Positions 54,196 to 63,755 of a stretch of DNA of 64,000 nt are shown in pieces. This DNA comes from Neobacillus muris (GTDB taxonomy: Bacteria; Bacillota; Bacilli; Bacillales; Cytobacillaceae), in assembly GCF_943193175.1 (NCBI RefSeq), contig NZ_CALPDF010000003.1, positions 186,001-250,000 on the forward strand. Reading direction: 5' to 3'. The notes below the pieces were generated by a model that did not search any database, was not told where the DNA came from, and was given only the letters and a program-made list of their open reading frames with translations. The position numbers were made by a program, and so were the translations under genes. Position 1 is the stretch's first letter, and each line of letters opens with the position of its first letter.

Positions 54196-54417
54196 TTGAA
54201 ACCTTCAACTAACCGGATGTTAAACCGCATCAAATGTATCTACATGTTTATCCGTGATAACGGAACGGTAACGACTCAAGAACTTGTAGAGGAATTTGGT
54301 ATCACTCCTCGCACCATACAACGAGATTTGAATGTTTTAGCCTATAATGACTTGGTCATAAGCCCAAGCCGCGGAAAGTGGACAACTACACAAAAAAAAG
54401 TGAAGATGTCATCCTAA
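54196..54417 (+). CDS. ytzE: DeoR-type helix-turn-helix protein YtzE
   Basis: A TTG start at 54196 after GGGAGTGG gives 73 residues (MKPSTNRMLNRIKCIYMFIR), which is the size of B. subtilis YtzE; upstream in-frame codons encode an unlikely extension. The protein is just a DeoR winged helix (GTVTTQELVEEFGITPRTIQ then RDLNVLAYNDLV) without any ligand domain, so it may act as a simple DNA-binding repressor or be modified by partners. Target genes are unknown; the permease next door is one candidate. A strong hairpin follows. Confidence 0.85.
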   Translation: MKPSTNRMLNRIKCIYMFIRDNGTVTTQELVEEFGITPRTIQRDLNVLAYNDLVISPSRGKWTTTQKKVKMSS

Positions 54418-54443
54418 AAACAAGGAATACTGAAACAAGATTT

Positions 54444-54482
54444 TAATAGCACACGCTAATAGCGTGTGCTATTAGTGTTTTT
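54444..54482 (+). terminator. ytzE terminator
   Basis: Perfect 14-bp stem TAATAGCACACGCT/AGCGTGTGCTATTA, followed by GTGTTTTTAT. Confidence 0.8.
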
Positions 54483-54522
54483 ATCACCTGCTGCGTACAT
54501 CGTCCCGTATGAAGGTATGAAA

Positions 54523-54550
54523 TTGACAAAGACTATAATTATGTTATATT
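54523..54550 (+). promoter_or_regulatory. promoter of the amino acid permease
   Basis: TTGACA (54523-54528), 16 bp, TATATT (54545-54550). Confidence 0.75.
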
Positions 54551-54607
54551 AGTATAAAAAACTTTAATGCATAAAAGCGTTTAAGCGAAAAAGGAAAAGG
54601 GAGCATC

Positions 54608-55945
54608 ATGGAGAAAAAACAACAGGATTTAAAAAAAGGGCTATTGCCCAGACATGTTCAGTTTATTGCTTTAGCCGGGATGATCGGCACCGGTATTTTT
54701 AAGGGAAGCTCCGATACGCTGCATATAGCCGGTCCAAGTGTAGTGGTTACCTATTTAATTGGCGGCCTTTTGCTGTTTATTGTCATGGCTGCGTTAGGGG
54801 AAATGGCAATCGCCAACCCTGACCACAATGTCCAGCATCTGATTCACAAAGCTTTTGGGTTTCGAATTTCGTTTATTACTGGATGGCTTTATTGGATTAA
54901 CTGGATTCTTGTCACCGTCGTTGAGCTGTTAGCTGCGGGAAGTTTCCTTCAGTTCTGGTTTCCGCAGACTCCTTTATGGTTGTTAAGCTTCATATGTGCC
55001 GCCATCATTGTGGGAATCAATCTATTTCAAGTAAAGGCCTATGGCGAACTGGAATTTTGGTTTGCAGGAATTAAAATTTTCGCGCTAATCGTGTTTATTA
55101 TTCTTGGCATTTTCCTGTTACTCGGAATCATTCCCAGTGACGTTCAGGAGCCTTTCAAAAATTATACAGCACATGGGGGATTTTTTCCTAACGGGCTGGG
55201 CGGAACGTTCAGCGCCTTTCTAGTGGTCATGTTTTCATATGGGGGAGCAGAATTAATTGGGGTGGCGGTAACCGAAACTCAGGATAGTGAGCGGGTCATG
55301 CCCAAGATTGTCAAAGGAGTAATAGTAAGAGTCATCATTTTTTATATTTTGCCAATCCTGATTATTTGCGGTATGATGCCTTGGAATACAGTCACCGGCG
55401 CGGACAGCCCCTTTGTGCAGGTATTTAGCTCAGCCGGTCTGCCGGGTGCTGCCCATATCATGAACTTTGTATTATTAACTGCCGTGCTTTCCGCTGCCAA
55501 TTCCGGGATCTATGCCACATCAAGAACCTTATTTTCAATGGCTCAAAGCGGTTCTGCCGCCAAAAGCCTGGCAAAAACCTCAGCAAAAGGGATTCCCCTT
55601 GCAGGAATCGCTATTACTAGTCTTTGTATCGCAATAGGTATTTATTTTGCCTATGTAACACCAAGCAAGGTCATAAACTATTTGATGACAATACCAGGAT
55701 TCACGGTTATGGTGGTTTGGATCTTTATTTGTCTTGCACAATTAAAGCTCCGTGCCGCCTATAAAACCAAACCTGGTTTCCTGGTAAAAGGGTTCCCTTA
55801 TACAACTATTCTAGCTGTTATAGGTTTAAGCATTATCTTTATCGGCTTTCTAATTAGTCCTAGCAATTTAATGGGTTCGTCCATTAGTATACTGATCCTT
55901 GCCGTCTTAACTATAGTTTCCTTTATCATGAAAAAAACTGTTTAA
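54608..55945 (+). CDS. APC family amino acid permease
   Basis: The 445-residue protein has about twelve membrane segments and the amino acid permease signature at the start: LKKGLLPRHVQFIALAGMIG, then TGIFKGSSDTLHIAGPS. The middle has VVMFSYGGAELIGVAVTETQ (the conserved GxE segment of segment 6) and the end a short basic tail. These proton-coupled permeases import neutral or basic amino acids; the substrate is not determinable by eye. It may be under YtzE control by proximity. Its ribosome binding site AAAAGGGAG is close to ATG. Confidence 0.92.
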   Translation: MEKKQQDLKKGLLPRHVQFIALAGMIGTGIFKGSSDTLHIAGPSVVVTYLIGGLLLFIVMAALGEMAIANPDHNVQHLIHKAFGFRISFITGWLYWINWILVTVVELLAAGSFLQFWFPQTPLWLLSFICAAIIVGINLFQVKAYGELEFWFAGIKIFALIVFIILGIFLLLGIIPSDVQEPFKNYTAHGGFFPNGLGGTFSAFLVVMFSYGGAELIGVAVTETQDSERVMPKIVKGVIVRVIIFYILPILIICGMMPWNTVTGADSPFVQVFSSAGLPGAAHIMNFVLLTAVLSAANSGIYATSRTLFSMAQSGSAAKSLAKTSAKGIPLAGIAITSLCIAIGIYFAYVTPSKVINYLMTIPGFTVMVVWIFICLAQLKLRAAYKTKPGFLVKGFPYTTILAVIGLSIIFIGFLISPSNLMGSSISILILAVLTIVSFIMKKTV

Positions 55946-55946
55946 A

Positions 55947-55984
55947 AAAGAAGTCAGCATACGAGCTGACTTCTTCTTTTTTTT
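55947..55984. terminator. bidirectional terminator, permease / speD
   Basis: AAGAAGTCAGC/GCTGACTTCTT stem then TTTTTTTT on the + strand and A-tract on the left. Confidence 0.8.
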
Positions 55985-55994
55985 GGTTTCCCCC

Positions 55995-56804
55995 CTATTC
56001 CACTATATTTTTCCCATAGAAGATTTCATCCATTTCCAATTTGATCCTCTCGGTTATTTCGATATGCTCATCAGGACTCAATTTGTCTTTCGTATAGCCA
56101 AACAGGTAATTATTTAAATCAAATTCCTTTAGCTTGCATTTAGTATGAAAAATATGCTCTTGATAGACATTGACATCAATCATGTCAAATTGTTCACCGA
56201 CATCCTCCGGAATGTAGTTTTGAATGGAGCTGATATCATGGTCGATAAATAACTTATACCCGTCTTTATTGCGGGTAAAGCCCCGGACTCGGTAATCAAT
56301 AATCATCACGTCCGTCTCGAAGGAGCGGATGAGGTGATTGAGTGCTTTTAATGGAGAAATTTCACCGCAGGTCGAAACATCAATATCTGCTCGAAAGGTA
56401 CTGATTCCTTCATCAGGGTGGTATTCCGGATATGTATGAACAGTGATATGGCTTTTATCCAATTGGAACACAACATTCTCCACTACTGGGCCTGGTGATT
56501 CCTCGAAATATTCCGAAGGAGCATGTTCCACAGGAGCCTCAGACACTAAAAGAGTCACACTCGCCCCTGCAGGCTCAAAGTCTTGGCTGGCAATATTTAA
56601 GACATGTGCCCCAATAATATCGGCGACATCTTTTAATATTTTCGTCAGCCTTTCCGCACTATACTGTTCATCGATATAATTTAAATATGCCTCCCTCTCC
56701 TCTTTTGTACGTGTAAAACAAATGTCATACATATTAAAGCTTAAGGACTTCGTCAAATTATTAAAGCCATGCAACTCAATCCGTTCTTTTTGAGTCAGCT
56801 TCAT
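55995..56804 (-). CDS. speD: S-adenosylmethionine decarboxylase proenzyme, E. coli type
   Basis: ATG 56804 ([20 protein letters not shown]) after GGGGGATG gives 269 residues. The processing site is [19 protein letters not shown] near residue 110; cleavage before the Ser yields alpha and beta chains and the pyruvoyl cofactor. [20 protein letters not shown] near 136 follows the E. coli SpeD pattern. It makes decarboxylated SAM for spermidine synthesis. B. subtilis has the much shorter Thermotoga-type enzyme, so this is a different class, maybe acquired or an old alternative. No spermidine synthase is in the window. Confidence 0.94.
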   Translation of the reverse strand: MKLTQKERIELHGFNNLTKSLSFNMYDICFTRTKEEREAYLNYIDEQYSAERLTKILKDVADIIGAHVLNIASQDFEPAGASVTLLVSEAPVEHAPSEYFEESPGPVVENVVFQLDKSHITVHTYPEYHPDEGISTFRADIDVSTCGEISPLKALNHLIRSFETDVMIIDYRVRGFTRNKDGYKLFIDHDISSIQNYIPEDVGEQFDMIDVNVYQEHIFHTKCKLKEFDLNNYLFGYTKDKLSPDEHIEITERIKLEMDEIFYGKNIVE

Positions 56805-56926
56805 AAACACATCCCCCTTCTTTGCTGCCATCTGCCTTTCTTGGTTTGGACTGATAGTTATAAGTTACCCATAGTTTCACATTTTTATGGATGATTTATG
56901 GAAACCTCATGTTTGCTCACTATTAT

Positions 56927-56941
56927 TTATAATTATTATTA
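56927..56941. promoter_or_regulatory. PerR-box-like operator upstream of dps
   Basis: TTATAATTATTATTA matches the PerR consensus TTATAATNATTATAA at 13 of 14 defined positions. It is about 35 bp upstream of the dps -10. Confidence 0.6.
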
Positions 56942-56948
56942 TTTAATA

Positions 56949-56976
56949 TTTACTTTTATTTAATATGTGTTATAAT
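56949..56976 (+). promoter_or_regulatory. dps promoter
   Basis: TTTACT (56949-56954), 16 bp, TATAAT (56971-56976) with TGT directly before (extended -10). Confidence 0.7.
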
Positions 56977-57008
56977 TAATTCATACAAAAGATTAGGAGG
57001 AAGATCAA

Positions 57009-57440
57009 ATGACAGTAGAACAAGTATTAAATCAGCAAATTGCAAACTGGAGTGTGTTGTATACGAAACTGCATCAGTTTCACTGGTATGTAAAAGGCCC
57101 TCAGTTCTTCACATTGCATGCCAAATTTGAGGAATTATATGAAGAAGCCGCATCCGTGGTAGACGAGCTGGCCGAGCAGCTGCTAAGTATAAATGGAAAA
57201 CCTGTTTCAACTTTAAAAGAGTTTTTGGAAATGGCATCGATCAAGGAATCAACTGAAGCATTAACCGCAGAGGAAATGGTACAAGCTATCATTCATGACT
57301 TCTCTTTACTAATTGATGAGTTAAAGGCTAGTATGGAAGTGGCAGAACAAAACAACGATGAAGTAACAAGTGATATGTTCGTGGATCTGATTGGCAAGCT
57401 TCAAAAACATAATTGGATGTTAAAATCCTTTTTGGCATAG
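57009..57440 (+). CDS. dps: Dps family DNA-protecting ferritin
   Basis: The 143-residue four-helix protein has the inter-subunit ferroxidase site: LHQFHWYVKGPQFFTLHAKF with two His and ELYEEAASVVDELAEQLLSI with Asp and Glu near residues 45-62. Twelve subunits form a cage that oxidises and stores iron with hydrogen peroxide, protecting DNA. Length fits MrgA/Dps. AGGAGG is six bases before ATG. A PerR-like box and extended -10 promoter suggest induction by peroxide. Divergent from speD, convergent with ytzG. Confidence 0.96.
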   Translation: MTVEQVLNQQIANWSVLYTKLHQFHWYVKGPQFFTLHAKFEELYEEAASVVDELAEQLLSINGKPVSTLKEFLEMASIKESTEALTAEEMVQAIIHDFSLLIDELKASMEVAEQNNDEVTSDMFVDLIGKLQKHNWMLKSFLA

Positions 57441-57474
57441 CAAAAGACAGGGCTTGAACCCTGCCTTTTTTATT
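57441..57474. terminator. bidirectional terminator, dps / ytzG
   Basis: CAGGG/CCCTG stem with flanking AAAAGA and CTTTTTTATTTT. Confidence 0.7.
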
Positions 57475-58189
57475 TTACTTGATAGTCTTTCAATAACTCG
57501 ACTTCTTCCTCGGTTAATTCCCGGTATTCGCCAAGTTCGAGGGTTTCATCCAGCTTAAGCGGCCCCATAGAAATTCGTTTAAGGTAGACGACTTTTTTTC
57601 CCACCGATTCGAACATTCTTTTTACTTGGTGAAATTTTCCTTCTGTAATCGTCAATTCGATATCAGAGCGGATTCCTGATTTTAAGATAACCAGCTCACC
57701 GGGCTTAGTTTCATACCCATCATCTAATATGACCCCTTTGCCAAAGGCCAGAATATCTTCCTCCGTTACCTCACCGTCAATCACGGCAAAGTAGGTTTTG
57801 GGGACATGCTTTTTGGGAGACAACAGCCGATGTGCCAGCTGCCCGTCATTGGTAATAAGCAGCAGGCCCTCCGTATCCTTATCAAGCCGCCCGACAGGAA
57901 AGGGCTCATAAACCTGATCCTCGAGCTCCAATAAATCAATAACGGTCTCTCCGGAGGGATCCTCTGTTGCCGATAACACTCCAGGCGGTTTGTTCATCAT
58001 TAAATAAATAAACTCTTTGTATTCGACCTGTTCTCCATATAATGTAACGGTTTGCGCAGCGGGATCCACATGCCTTTTCGCATCCTTTATGACTTCACCC
58101 TCTACTTGAACTGCACCGTTCTTAAGGAGCTGCTTGACTTCCTTACGGCTGCCATAGCCAAGATTGGCCAGCAATTTATCTAGTCTCAC
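57470..58189 (-). CDS. ytzG: RsuA-family rRNA pseudouridine synthase (YtzG)
   Basis: The 239-residue protein has an N-terminal S4 RNA-binding domain (MRLDKLLANLGYGSRKEVKQ) and the pseudouridine synthase core with the catalytic Asp in PVGRLDKDTEGLLLITNDGQ near residue 103. Motif LDKDTEG is that of the RsuA/RluB group that isomerises uridines in rRNA; 16S U516 is the likely site. Its start overlaps the end of murJ (ytgP) by 14 bases, so they are coupled, as in B. subtilis. Confidence 0.94.
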   Translation of the reverse strand: MRLDKLLANLGYGSRKEVKQLLKNGAVQVEGEVIKDAKRHVDPAAQTVTLYGEQVEYKEFIYLMMNKPPGVLSATEDPSGETVIDLLELEDQVYEPFPVGRLDKDTEGLLLITNDGQLAHRLLSPKKHVPKTYFAVIDGEVTEEDILAFGKGVILDDGYETKPGELVILKSGIRSDIELTITEGKFHQVKRMFESVGKKVVYLKRISMGPLKLDETLELGEYRELTEEEVELLKDYQVK

Positions 58190-59813
58190 CTGTACTCCTC
58201 CTTCTAGGCAGCATTAGTTTGTCCATCATCCGATCGATCCTATTGCCGAATAATCGGCGGGCAAGCCCAGACCTTAAACCTAGGTAAAAATAAATGCCGG
58301 CGCCGATAAGGGCACATACCACAATGATAATCACTGAATTAAACTTTGATGCCGGTGACAGGAATAACAATAAAAATTTATAAGAAAGTTTCGTCCCAAT
58401 CCACATTATGCCAGCAAAAATGACAATCAATAAGCTTCTGCGCCAAACAAACCGAAATGGGTAACGGGCATACATTTTTATCACAATAATATTAAGAGCG
58501 ATGGCAGCAATATAACCAAGGGCAGTGGCTAAAACGGCGCCCTTAATTTCCATTGCTTTAATTAATGGAACATTTAAGGACAGCTTAATTAATAATCCCA
58601 CCAGCAAACTCAGAACGGTAAACCGCTGCTCATTAATCCCTTGCAAGATTGCCGCTGTAACAGAATACAAAGAAAATAAGATCGCTACTGGAGCATAGGC
58701 GCTGAGTACGCTTGCCCCCAGCAAATCATGCTGATAAAAAGCCGTATAGACCGGTTCGGCTAATAAGGATAATCCAATAGAAGCTGGAAGCGTCAAAAAT
58801 AACAGCACCTGAAACGTTTGATTTAATTGGTGATTCAGGCTGTTTCTTTCTCCTTCAACAAACGCCTTAGTAATACTTGGAACGAGTGTTAGCGAGAAGG
58901 CAGTTGCAAGTGATACCGGAATAATAACGATTTTATGAGATTCGAAATTCAGGATTGAAAAATAATTATTGGCTGCCTTGGCTTTGATGCCAATCTCCGC
59001 CATAGCCTTGCCGAAAGTAAACTGGTCCACCGCTTGAAATAACGGATTCGCAATTCCTACTAAAACAAAAGGAAAGGCGTAGATAAAAATTTCTTTATAA
59101 ATTTCTTTCAGCGAGACATCCATCGTCCCCTTATCATGGGCCAGCAGTTCGTCCAAATGCGGCTTTCTTCTATACCAATACCAAAATAAAACAAGCAGTC
59201 CGCCTATTGCCCCGATAAATGCAGCAAATGTCGCAACACTTACAGCGGTGACCATCTTTCCTTTGAAAAAATGAATGACGACGTATGCCCCAAGCAGGGT
59301 AAAGCTGATCCTGACAATTTGTTCAACTACTTGTGAAACAGCTGACGGCCCCATCGACTGATGTCCTTGGAAAAAACCGCGAATTAAACTCATAAACGGA
59401 ACAATAATCAACGCAAAACTAACTGCACGCATGACTGTTGTAACATCCTCTAGGTTTGCCTTTTTACCTTGAGTGCTCATCTCCGCCAATGTTGGCGCAG
59501 CAAAATACATGATTAAAAAGGCCATGAACCCCGTTACCAGCATAATCAAAATACCGGATTTAAATAGTTTCCGGCCAACTGCATATTCTTCCAATGCATT
59601 ATATTTGGAAATAAACTTCGATACGGCAAGCGGCACACCGGCAGTGGCTACACTGATAAAAATGGTATAGGGAACATAGGAAAATTGATAAAGAGTTGTC
59701 CCCTCCCTGCCGACAATTTGGAAAAATGGAATCACGTAAATTAGACCAAGTACTTTAGATAAAATGGTACCTATCGTTAATATAAAAGTTCCTCTTAAAA
59801 GCTTAGACTGCAT
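58176..59813 (-). CDS. murJ: lipid II flippase MurJ (YtgP)
   Basis: ATG 59813 (MQSKLLRGTFILTIGTILSK) has GGAAGGG upstream and gives 545 residues, the YtgP length; the longer frame adds an unlikely segment. The MOP-family transporter has about fourteen membrane helices, the conserved VSKFISKYNALEEYAVGRKLF loop and RGFFQGHQSMGPSAVSQVVEQ. Basic residues at the end (RLFGNRIDRMMDKLMLPRRR) are cytoplasmic. YtgP is the major MurJ lipid II flippase of B. subtilis. Sporulation paralogues such as SpoVB share the fold, but gene context fits YtgP. Confidence 0.92.
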   Translation of the reverse strand: MQSKLLRGTFILTIGTILSKVLGLIYVIPFFQIVGREGTTLYQFSYVPYTIFISVATAGVPLAVSKFISKYNALEEYAVGRKLFKSGILIMLVTGFMAFLIMYFAAPTLAEMSTQGKKANLEDVTTVMRAVSFALIIVPFMSLIRGFFQGHQSMGPSAVSQVVEQIVRISFTLLGAYVVIHFFKGKMVTAVSVATFAAFIGAIGGLLVLFWYWYRRKPHLDELLAHDKGTMDVSLKEIYKEIFIYAFPFVLVGIANPLFQAVDQFTFGKAMAEIGIKAKAANNYFSILNFESHKIVIIPVSLATAFSLTLVPSITKAFVEGERNSLNHQLNQTFQVLLFLTLPASIGLSLLAEPVYTAFYQHDLLGASVLSAYAPVAILFSLYSVTAAILQGINEQRFTVLSLLVGLLIKLSLNVPLIKAMEIKGAVLATALGYIAAIALNIIVIKMYARYPFRFVWRRSLLIVIFAGIMWIGTKLSYKFLLLFLSPASKFNSVIIIVVCALIGAGIYFYLGLRSGLARRLFGNRIDRMMDKLMLPRRRSTGETR

Positions 59814-60039
59814 ATAATCCCTTCCTGACCGAAGAATACGGTTCGCTATGAATAAATAGCGCCTCATGATACGATTGCAAATAAAATTCGACTTTTTTTG
59901 CGGACTATTAGTAGTTTACAACTTCTTTTGCGCGGATGCTACTCACAACCCATGTTATTTTTCTTAAAATGTACAGCAATTCGTTTTAATTTCATAATTT
60001 ATGTTTATAATGAAATGAATCTGTTTTAAAGTTGGTGAA

Positions 60040-61323
60040 ATGATGAATGTTGATGTAATCGTAATTGGCGGCGGTCCATCCGGGTTAATGGCCGCCATTG
60101 CCGCTGGTGAAAAAGGTGCAAAAGTCCTGTTGATTGATAAAGGGGAAAAGCTTGGCAGAAAGCTGGCCATTTCCGGAGGCGGACGCTGCAATGTAACCAA
60201 CCGGCTGCCTGTGGAGGAGATTATTAAGCATATTCCAGGCAACGGCAAGTTTTTATATAGCGCTTTTTCCATTTTTAACAACGAAGATATAATTCGGTTC
60301 TTTGAAAACTTGGGCATTGCCTTAAAGGAAGAAGATCACGGCCGGATGTTCCCGGTTTCCAATAAGGCCCAATCCGTTGTAAATGCTCTGTTAGATCAAT
60401 TAGAAAAGCTCAAAGTCAAAGTTTTCAAGAATAGCCCCGTAGAGGATTTGATCTATGAAAATGACAAGGTCTCTGGTGTTTTGCTAAAAGACGGGCAAAC
60501 CATTTCAGCCAACTCCATTGTCGTAGCAGTAGGAGGCAAATCAGTCCCCCACACCGGCTCTACTGGCGATGGTTATGCCTGGGCCAAAAAAGCAGGGCAC
60601 ACAATTACTGACCTGTTCCCGACTGAAGTGCCCGTGACGTCCAATGAGCCATTTATCCAAAATAAAACGCTGCAGGGTTTATCCTTAAGGGACATTGAAT
60701 TAAGTGTGTTAAACCCCAAAGGGAAACCTCTCATCACTCATCGAATGGACATGCTGTTTACTCACTTTGGCATCAGCGGTCCAGCTGTATTAAGATGCAG
60801 CCAGTTTGTCGTTAAGGCCCTGAGGAAGTGGAACTTAAAAGAAGTGATTTTGAGTCTGGACGCCTTGCCGGATTCCAAGGAAGAAGAGCTATTTCAAGAA
60901 ATCGTCAAGCTAGTCAAAAGTGAGCCAAAGAAAAGTATCAAAAATACGTTAAAGGGTTTTTTGCCCGAACGGTATCTTTTGTTTTTACTGGACTATAATG
61001 GAATATCTGCAGCTGAACAGGGAGGCACGATACCCAATGAAAAGCTGCGCAGCTTTGCCAAAAGCTGCAAACAATTCCCGATCAAGGCGAATGGGACTCT
61101 TTCGCTAGAAAAGGCGTTTGTGACGGGCGGCGGTGTTTCTGTAAAAGAGATAGAACCGCAAACGATGGCTTCCAAACTCATGAAGGGTCTCTATTTTTCC
61201 GGTGAAATTTTGGATATCCACGGATATACAGGAGGCTATAATATTACTTCTGCCTTCGTTACAGGAAGACTGGCAGGAACCAATGCCGCCCTGTTTGCAA
61301 AAACAGCGGAAAAGTCAGTTTAG
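60040..61323 (+). CDS. ytfP: FAD-dependent oxidoreductase YtfP (HI0933 family)
   Basis: The 427-residue flavoprotein starts [20 protein letters not shown] with the dinucleotide-binding GGGPSG, then [40 protein letters not shown] near residue 165, and a C-terminal [20 protein letters not shown] with GTNAALFA. These are HI0933/BaiN-like motifs. The substrate is not known; related enzymes reduce bile acids or act on flavin-dependent reductions. It is adjacent to murJ as in B. subtilis and ends with its own terminator before the germination operon. Confidence 0.9.
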   Translation: MMNVDVIVIGGGPSGLMAAIAAGEKGAKVLLIDKGEKLGRKLAISGGGRCNVTNRLPVEEIIKHIPGNGKFLYSAFSIFNNEDIIRFFENLGIALKEEDHGRMFPVSNKAQSVVNALLDQLEKLKVKVFKNSPVEDLIYENDKVSGVLLKDGQTISANSIVVAVGGKSVPHTGSTGDGYAWAKKAGHTITDLFPTEVPVTSNEPFIQNKTLQGLSLRDIELSVLNPKGKPLITHRMDMLFTHFGISGPAVLRCSQFVVKALRKWNLKEVILSLDALPDSKEEELFQEIVKLVKSEPKKSIKNTLKGFLPERYLLFLLDYNGISAAEQGGTIPNEKLRSFAKSCKQFPIKANGTLSLEKAFVTGGGVSVKEIEPQTMASKLMKGLYFSGEILDIHGYTGGYNITSAFVTGRLAGTNAALFAKTAEKSV

Positions 61324-61335
61324 ATCGATAGTCAT

Positions 61336-61363
61336 CCAAGCCTCCATTCATTGGGGGCTTTTC
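61336..61363 (+). terminator. ytfP terminator
   Basis: AAGCCTCC/GGGGGCTT stem with TTTTCATATG. Confidence 0.6.
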
Positions 61364-61382
61364 ATATGCAAAAACCATTCAT

Positions 61383-62495
61383 TCACATGCTGGCCGATTT
61401 TGATTGTTTCAGCTTCTTACGAAAGATGAACCCCAGAACCAGCACCATCAATGGAATGCCGATGGCAATCGACATGGCCAGTGTGACCCAATAGGTTTCA
61501 ATATAATCAATCGCCCGGTGATGATCTAACACCACCCAATAGCCAAAGCCACTGAGAATGAGACTTGCCGGCAAAATCGCTGGTTTATGGCTTTTCATGC
61601 CAATCAGATTTTGGATGGAAACAGCGGCACAAAAAAAGGTCATAATGATTTGTGTCAAGGCTGAAAGTGAAAAAAAGGCAATCATAATCATTTCATACCG
61701 ATGAAAAAACAAACCAATTTGTGCGCTTCTCGCCATTTGCATGCAAGAAACGATATATTGCCCGGCAACCTCCGCCGTTAAGACGCCTGTCTCCAGAATC
61801 GGCCAAATGATGACAAAAGCACCTCCAAGTACAATTCCAAGCGCGCCTGACCTCTTCCATGTATTTTTTTCTTTTACCATTGGCAGGATAACAGCTGCCA
61901 TCATTGTCGCCATCGCCCAATCGGTATTGTTATGCCTGCTTGCCCAAAGATCGGGAAGAACGCCATATTGAAAAAGCGGCATTAACTCCCTAATATCAAA
62001 GTCTCTGATCGAGCCAAATATAATCAAGATATTCAGCATCAAGATAGAAAATACTCCAATCAAGGCCATCCTGCCTATCACCTCGATGCCATGGTAAAGG
62101 GCAAAAACCGCAATAATAAAACCTGCAATGACAAAAATGATTGTCGGGGCTTCAGGTAAAAAGTAATCCTTTAAATGGTAAACAAAGGTAGTATACACCG
62201 CCCCGGCAGCGCCAACAAAGAAGAGGAATAAGATTAAACTTATGATTTTTCCAAACCATTTTCCTAACAAGAGTTCACTTTGCCCCAATATATTTGATTC
62301 TGGTGATTGACGGATCACATAAATGGTCAGCAACATCATCAGACAGCCTTGAATGGAAGAAAAAAAAGTAGAGATCCACATATCGCCCCCAACTTCACGC
62401 GCTATTGATCCTTGAGTTAGGCCAATCGCTTTGGCATAGACCATATTAATAATTAACGCCATAAACATCCCATTAGAAATTCTTACTTTTTGCAT
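61383..62495 (-). CDS. gerKB: GerAB-type germinant receptor subunit B (endospore permease)
   Basis: The 370-residue protein has about ten membrane helices in the APC-like GerAB/YndE family: SNGMFMALIINMVYAKAIGL at the start, SNILGQSELLLGKWFG near 75, and VWISTF-like loops. GerAB proteins bind amino acid or sugar germinants in the spore inner membrane. The gene begins immediately after the stop of the gerKC-like gene (TAGATG), so translation is coupled. A-C-B order is that of gerK rather than gerA; the symbol follows that order only. In B. subtilis no ger operon lies here. Confidence 0.9.
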   Translation of the reverse strand: MQKVRISNGMFMALIINMVYAKAIGLTQGSIAREVGGDMWISTFFSSIQGCLMMLLTIYVIRQSPESNILGQSELLLGKWFGKIISLILFLFFVGAAGAVYTTFVYHLKDYFLPEAPTIIFVIAGFIIAVFALYHGIEVIGRMALIGVFSILMLNILIIFGSIRDFDIRELMPLFQYGVLPDLWASRHNNTDWAMATMMAAVILPMVKEKNTWKRSGALGIVLGGAFVIIWPILETGVLTAEVAGQYIVSCMQMARSAQIGLFFHRYEMIMIAFFSLSALTQIIMTFFCAAVSIQNLIGMKSHKPAILPASLILSGFGYWVVLDHHRAIDYIETYWVTLAMSIAIGIPLMVLVLGFIFRKKLKQSKSASM

Positions 62496-63707
62496 CTACT
62501 TATTTATCCTTCCTGACTTTGTTTGATTTTTTAACAAGACTGTATCCTTCACTTTTGCCATCGTTTTAACTTTTATCTCAACGGTGGGAAAAATCGTTTC
62601 CCACTGTGAATGGATTCTTCTCCATTCAACCGGATATCGATTATGAAAAACCTTCCCCAGCTCCAAAAAATCAGAATTAAGTTCTTTTTGTGCCCGCCTG
62701 ACCAGTTTTTCAAATTCTTTCTTTTTCTCTTGCTCCATCTCTCTTTCAATGGCATCCACTTTCGCTCTTTCTTCTAAGGAAAATGGGCAGGCGGCTTCTA
62801 CTACACTGCCATCTGTTTGATAAGAAACGGTGAAGGCTGGTTTGTTATTTTTAAAGGAAGGGATCACCTTAAATTTTTGATTTCTCAGTTCAACTGTGAT
62901 TTTCTTTTGTTTATCATCCGGGCAGTGCAAAATTAACATGCCGGTATCCATTGCTTCAAGAAAGGGAAGAACGGATCTTACTTCAAAAGGTTTTAATGTC
63001 CCTACAAGCTTGTCCCCTTTAAAAACTCCTGCACCGGCTAATTCAACCTGTTTGTATCCGCCTTCTTGGCCAGGTTTCTTATTAGAAACACCTCGATTTA
63101 CCAGCCGAAGGCGGGCTAATATGGGCTCCGTGCTTTCGCTTAAATAGGAGGCCTGAAGGTCAAGAATTTGTGTGCGGGGTGCCTGAACCGATATCGGTGT
63201 GTAGCGGAATAATTTGTCCAGAGCTTCTCCAGGCACGACTTCCAGTCCTGTTACCGTACTCACCACTTCACTGGCCTTATTCGGTGTCACCGCGACCCAT
63301 GTCCTCATTCTAAGTTCAGGATTTCTTGTAAAAAAATCGATGATCTCCCTGATCCCTTCTTTGGCTAACTTCTCATTGATGACAATGATAAGATTATGGG
63401 CCCAAAACACACGCCTAGAGGAAAACGTAGATAAATTACGAATCGCTTGAAAAATCGTTTCCCCTTCTGCAGAAGCCGACCATATTGGATCTCCCGTTTG
63501 GCCGGATGGGGCCCCGGTCTGCCCCCTTGCATCCGACGGCCTGGCAATTTGAGTAGTCACCTTAATTAATCCTTCAGAACTTCCTTTATCTAATCCAACT
63601 GCCATGACCAGCGCTAAATCGTTTAATTCCCTTTTTCCTGTTTTACAGCCACTTAAAATGAGGATCAATACACAAACCAATACGCAAATTTTGAATTTAG
63701 CCGCCAT
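62496..63707 (-). CDS. gerKC: GerAC-type germinant receptor lipoprotein subunit C
   Basis: The 403-residue protein has a lipoprotein signal (ICVLVCVLILILSGC, lipobox LSGC) and the GerAC domain pattern: RELNDLALVMAVGLDKGS, IQVTTQ-like strands, SSRRVFWAHNLIIVINEKLA near residue 95 and DFFTRNPELRMRTWVAVT. The C subunit is anchored to the outer face of the spore inner membrane and diacylglycerylation is needed for function. AGGAGG is six bases before ATG 63707. It lies between the A and B subunits. Confidence 0.93.
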   Translation of the reverse strand: MAAKFKICVLVCVLILILSGCKTGKRELNDLALVMAVGLDKGSSEGLIKVTTQIARPSDARGQTGAPSGQTGDPIWSASAEGETIFQAIRNLSTFSSRRVFWAHNLIIVINEKLAKEGIREIIDFFTRNPELRMRTWVAVTPNKASEVVSTVTGLEVVPGEALDKLFRYTPISVQAPRTQILDLQASYLSESTEPILARLRLVNRGVSNKKPGQEGGYKQVELAGAGVFKGDKLVGTLKPFEVRSVLPFLEAMDTGMLILHCPDDKQKKITVELRNQKFKVIPSFKNNKPAFTVSYQTDGSVVEAACPFSLEERAKVDAIEREMEQEKKKEFEKLVRRAQKELNSDFLELGKVFHNRYPVEWRRIHSQWETIFPTVEIKVKTMAKVKDTVLLKNQTKSGRINK

Positions 63708-63755
63708 GCTGTACCTCCTTCATTCTGGGCCATCTCCCCATTAAAGTTGGTATGA

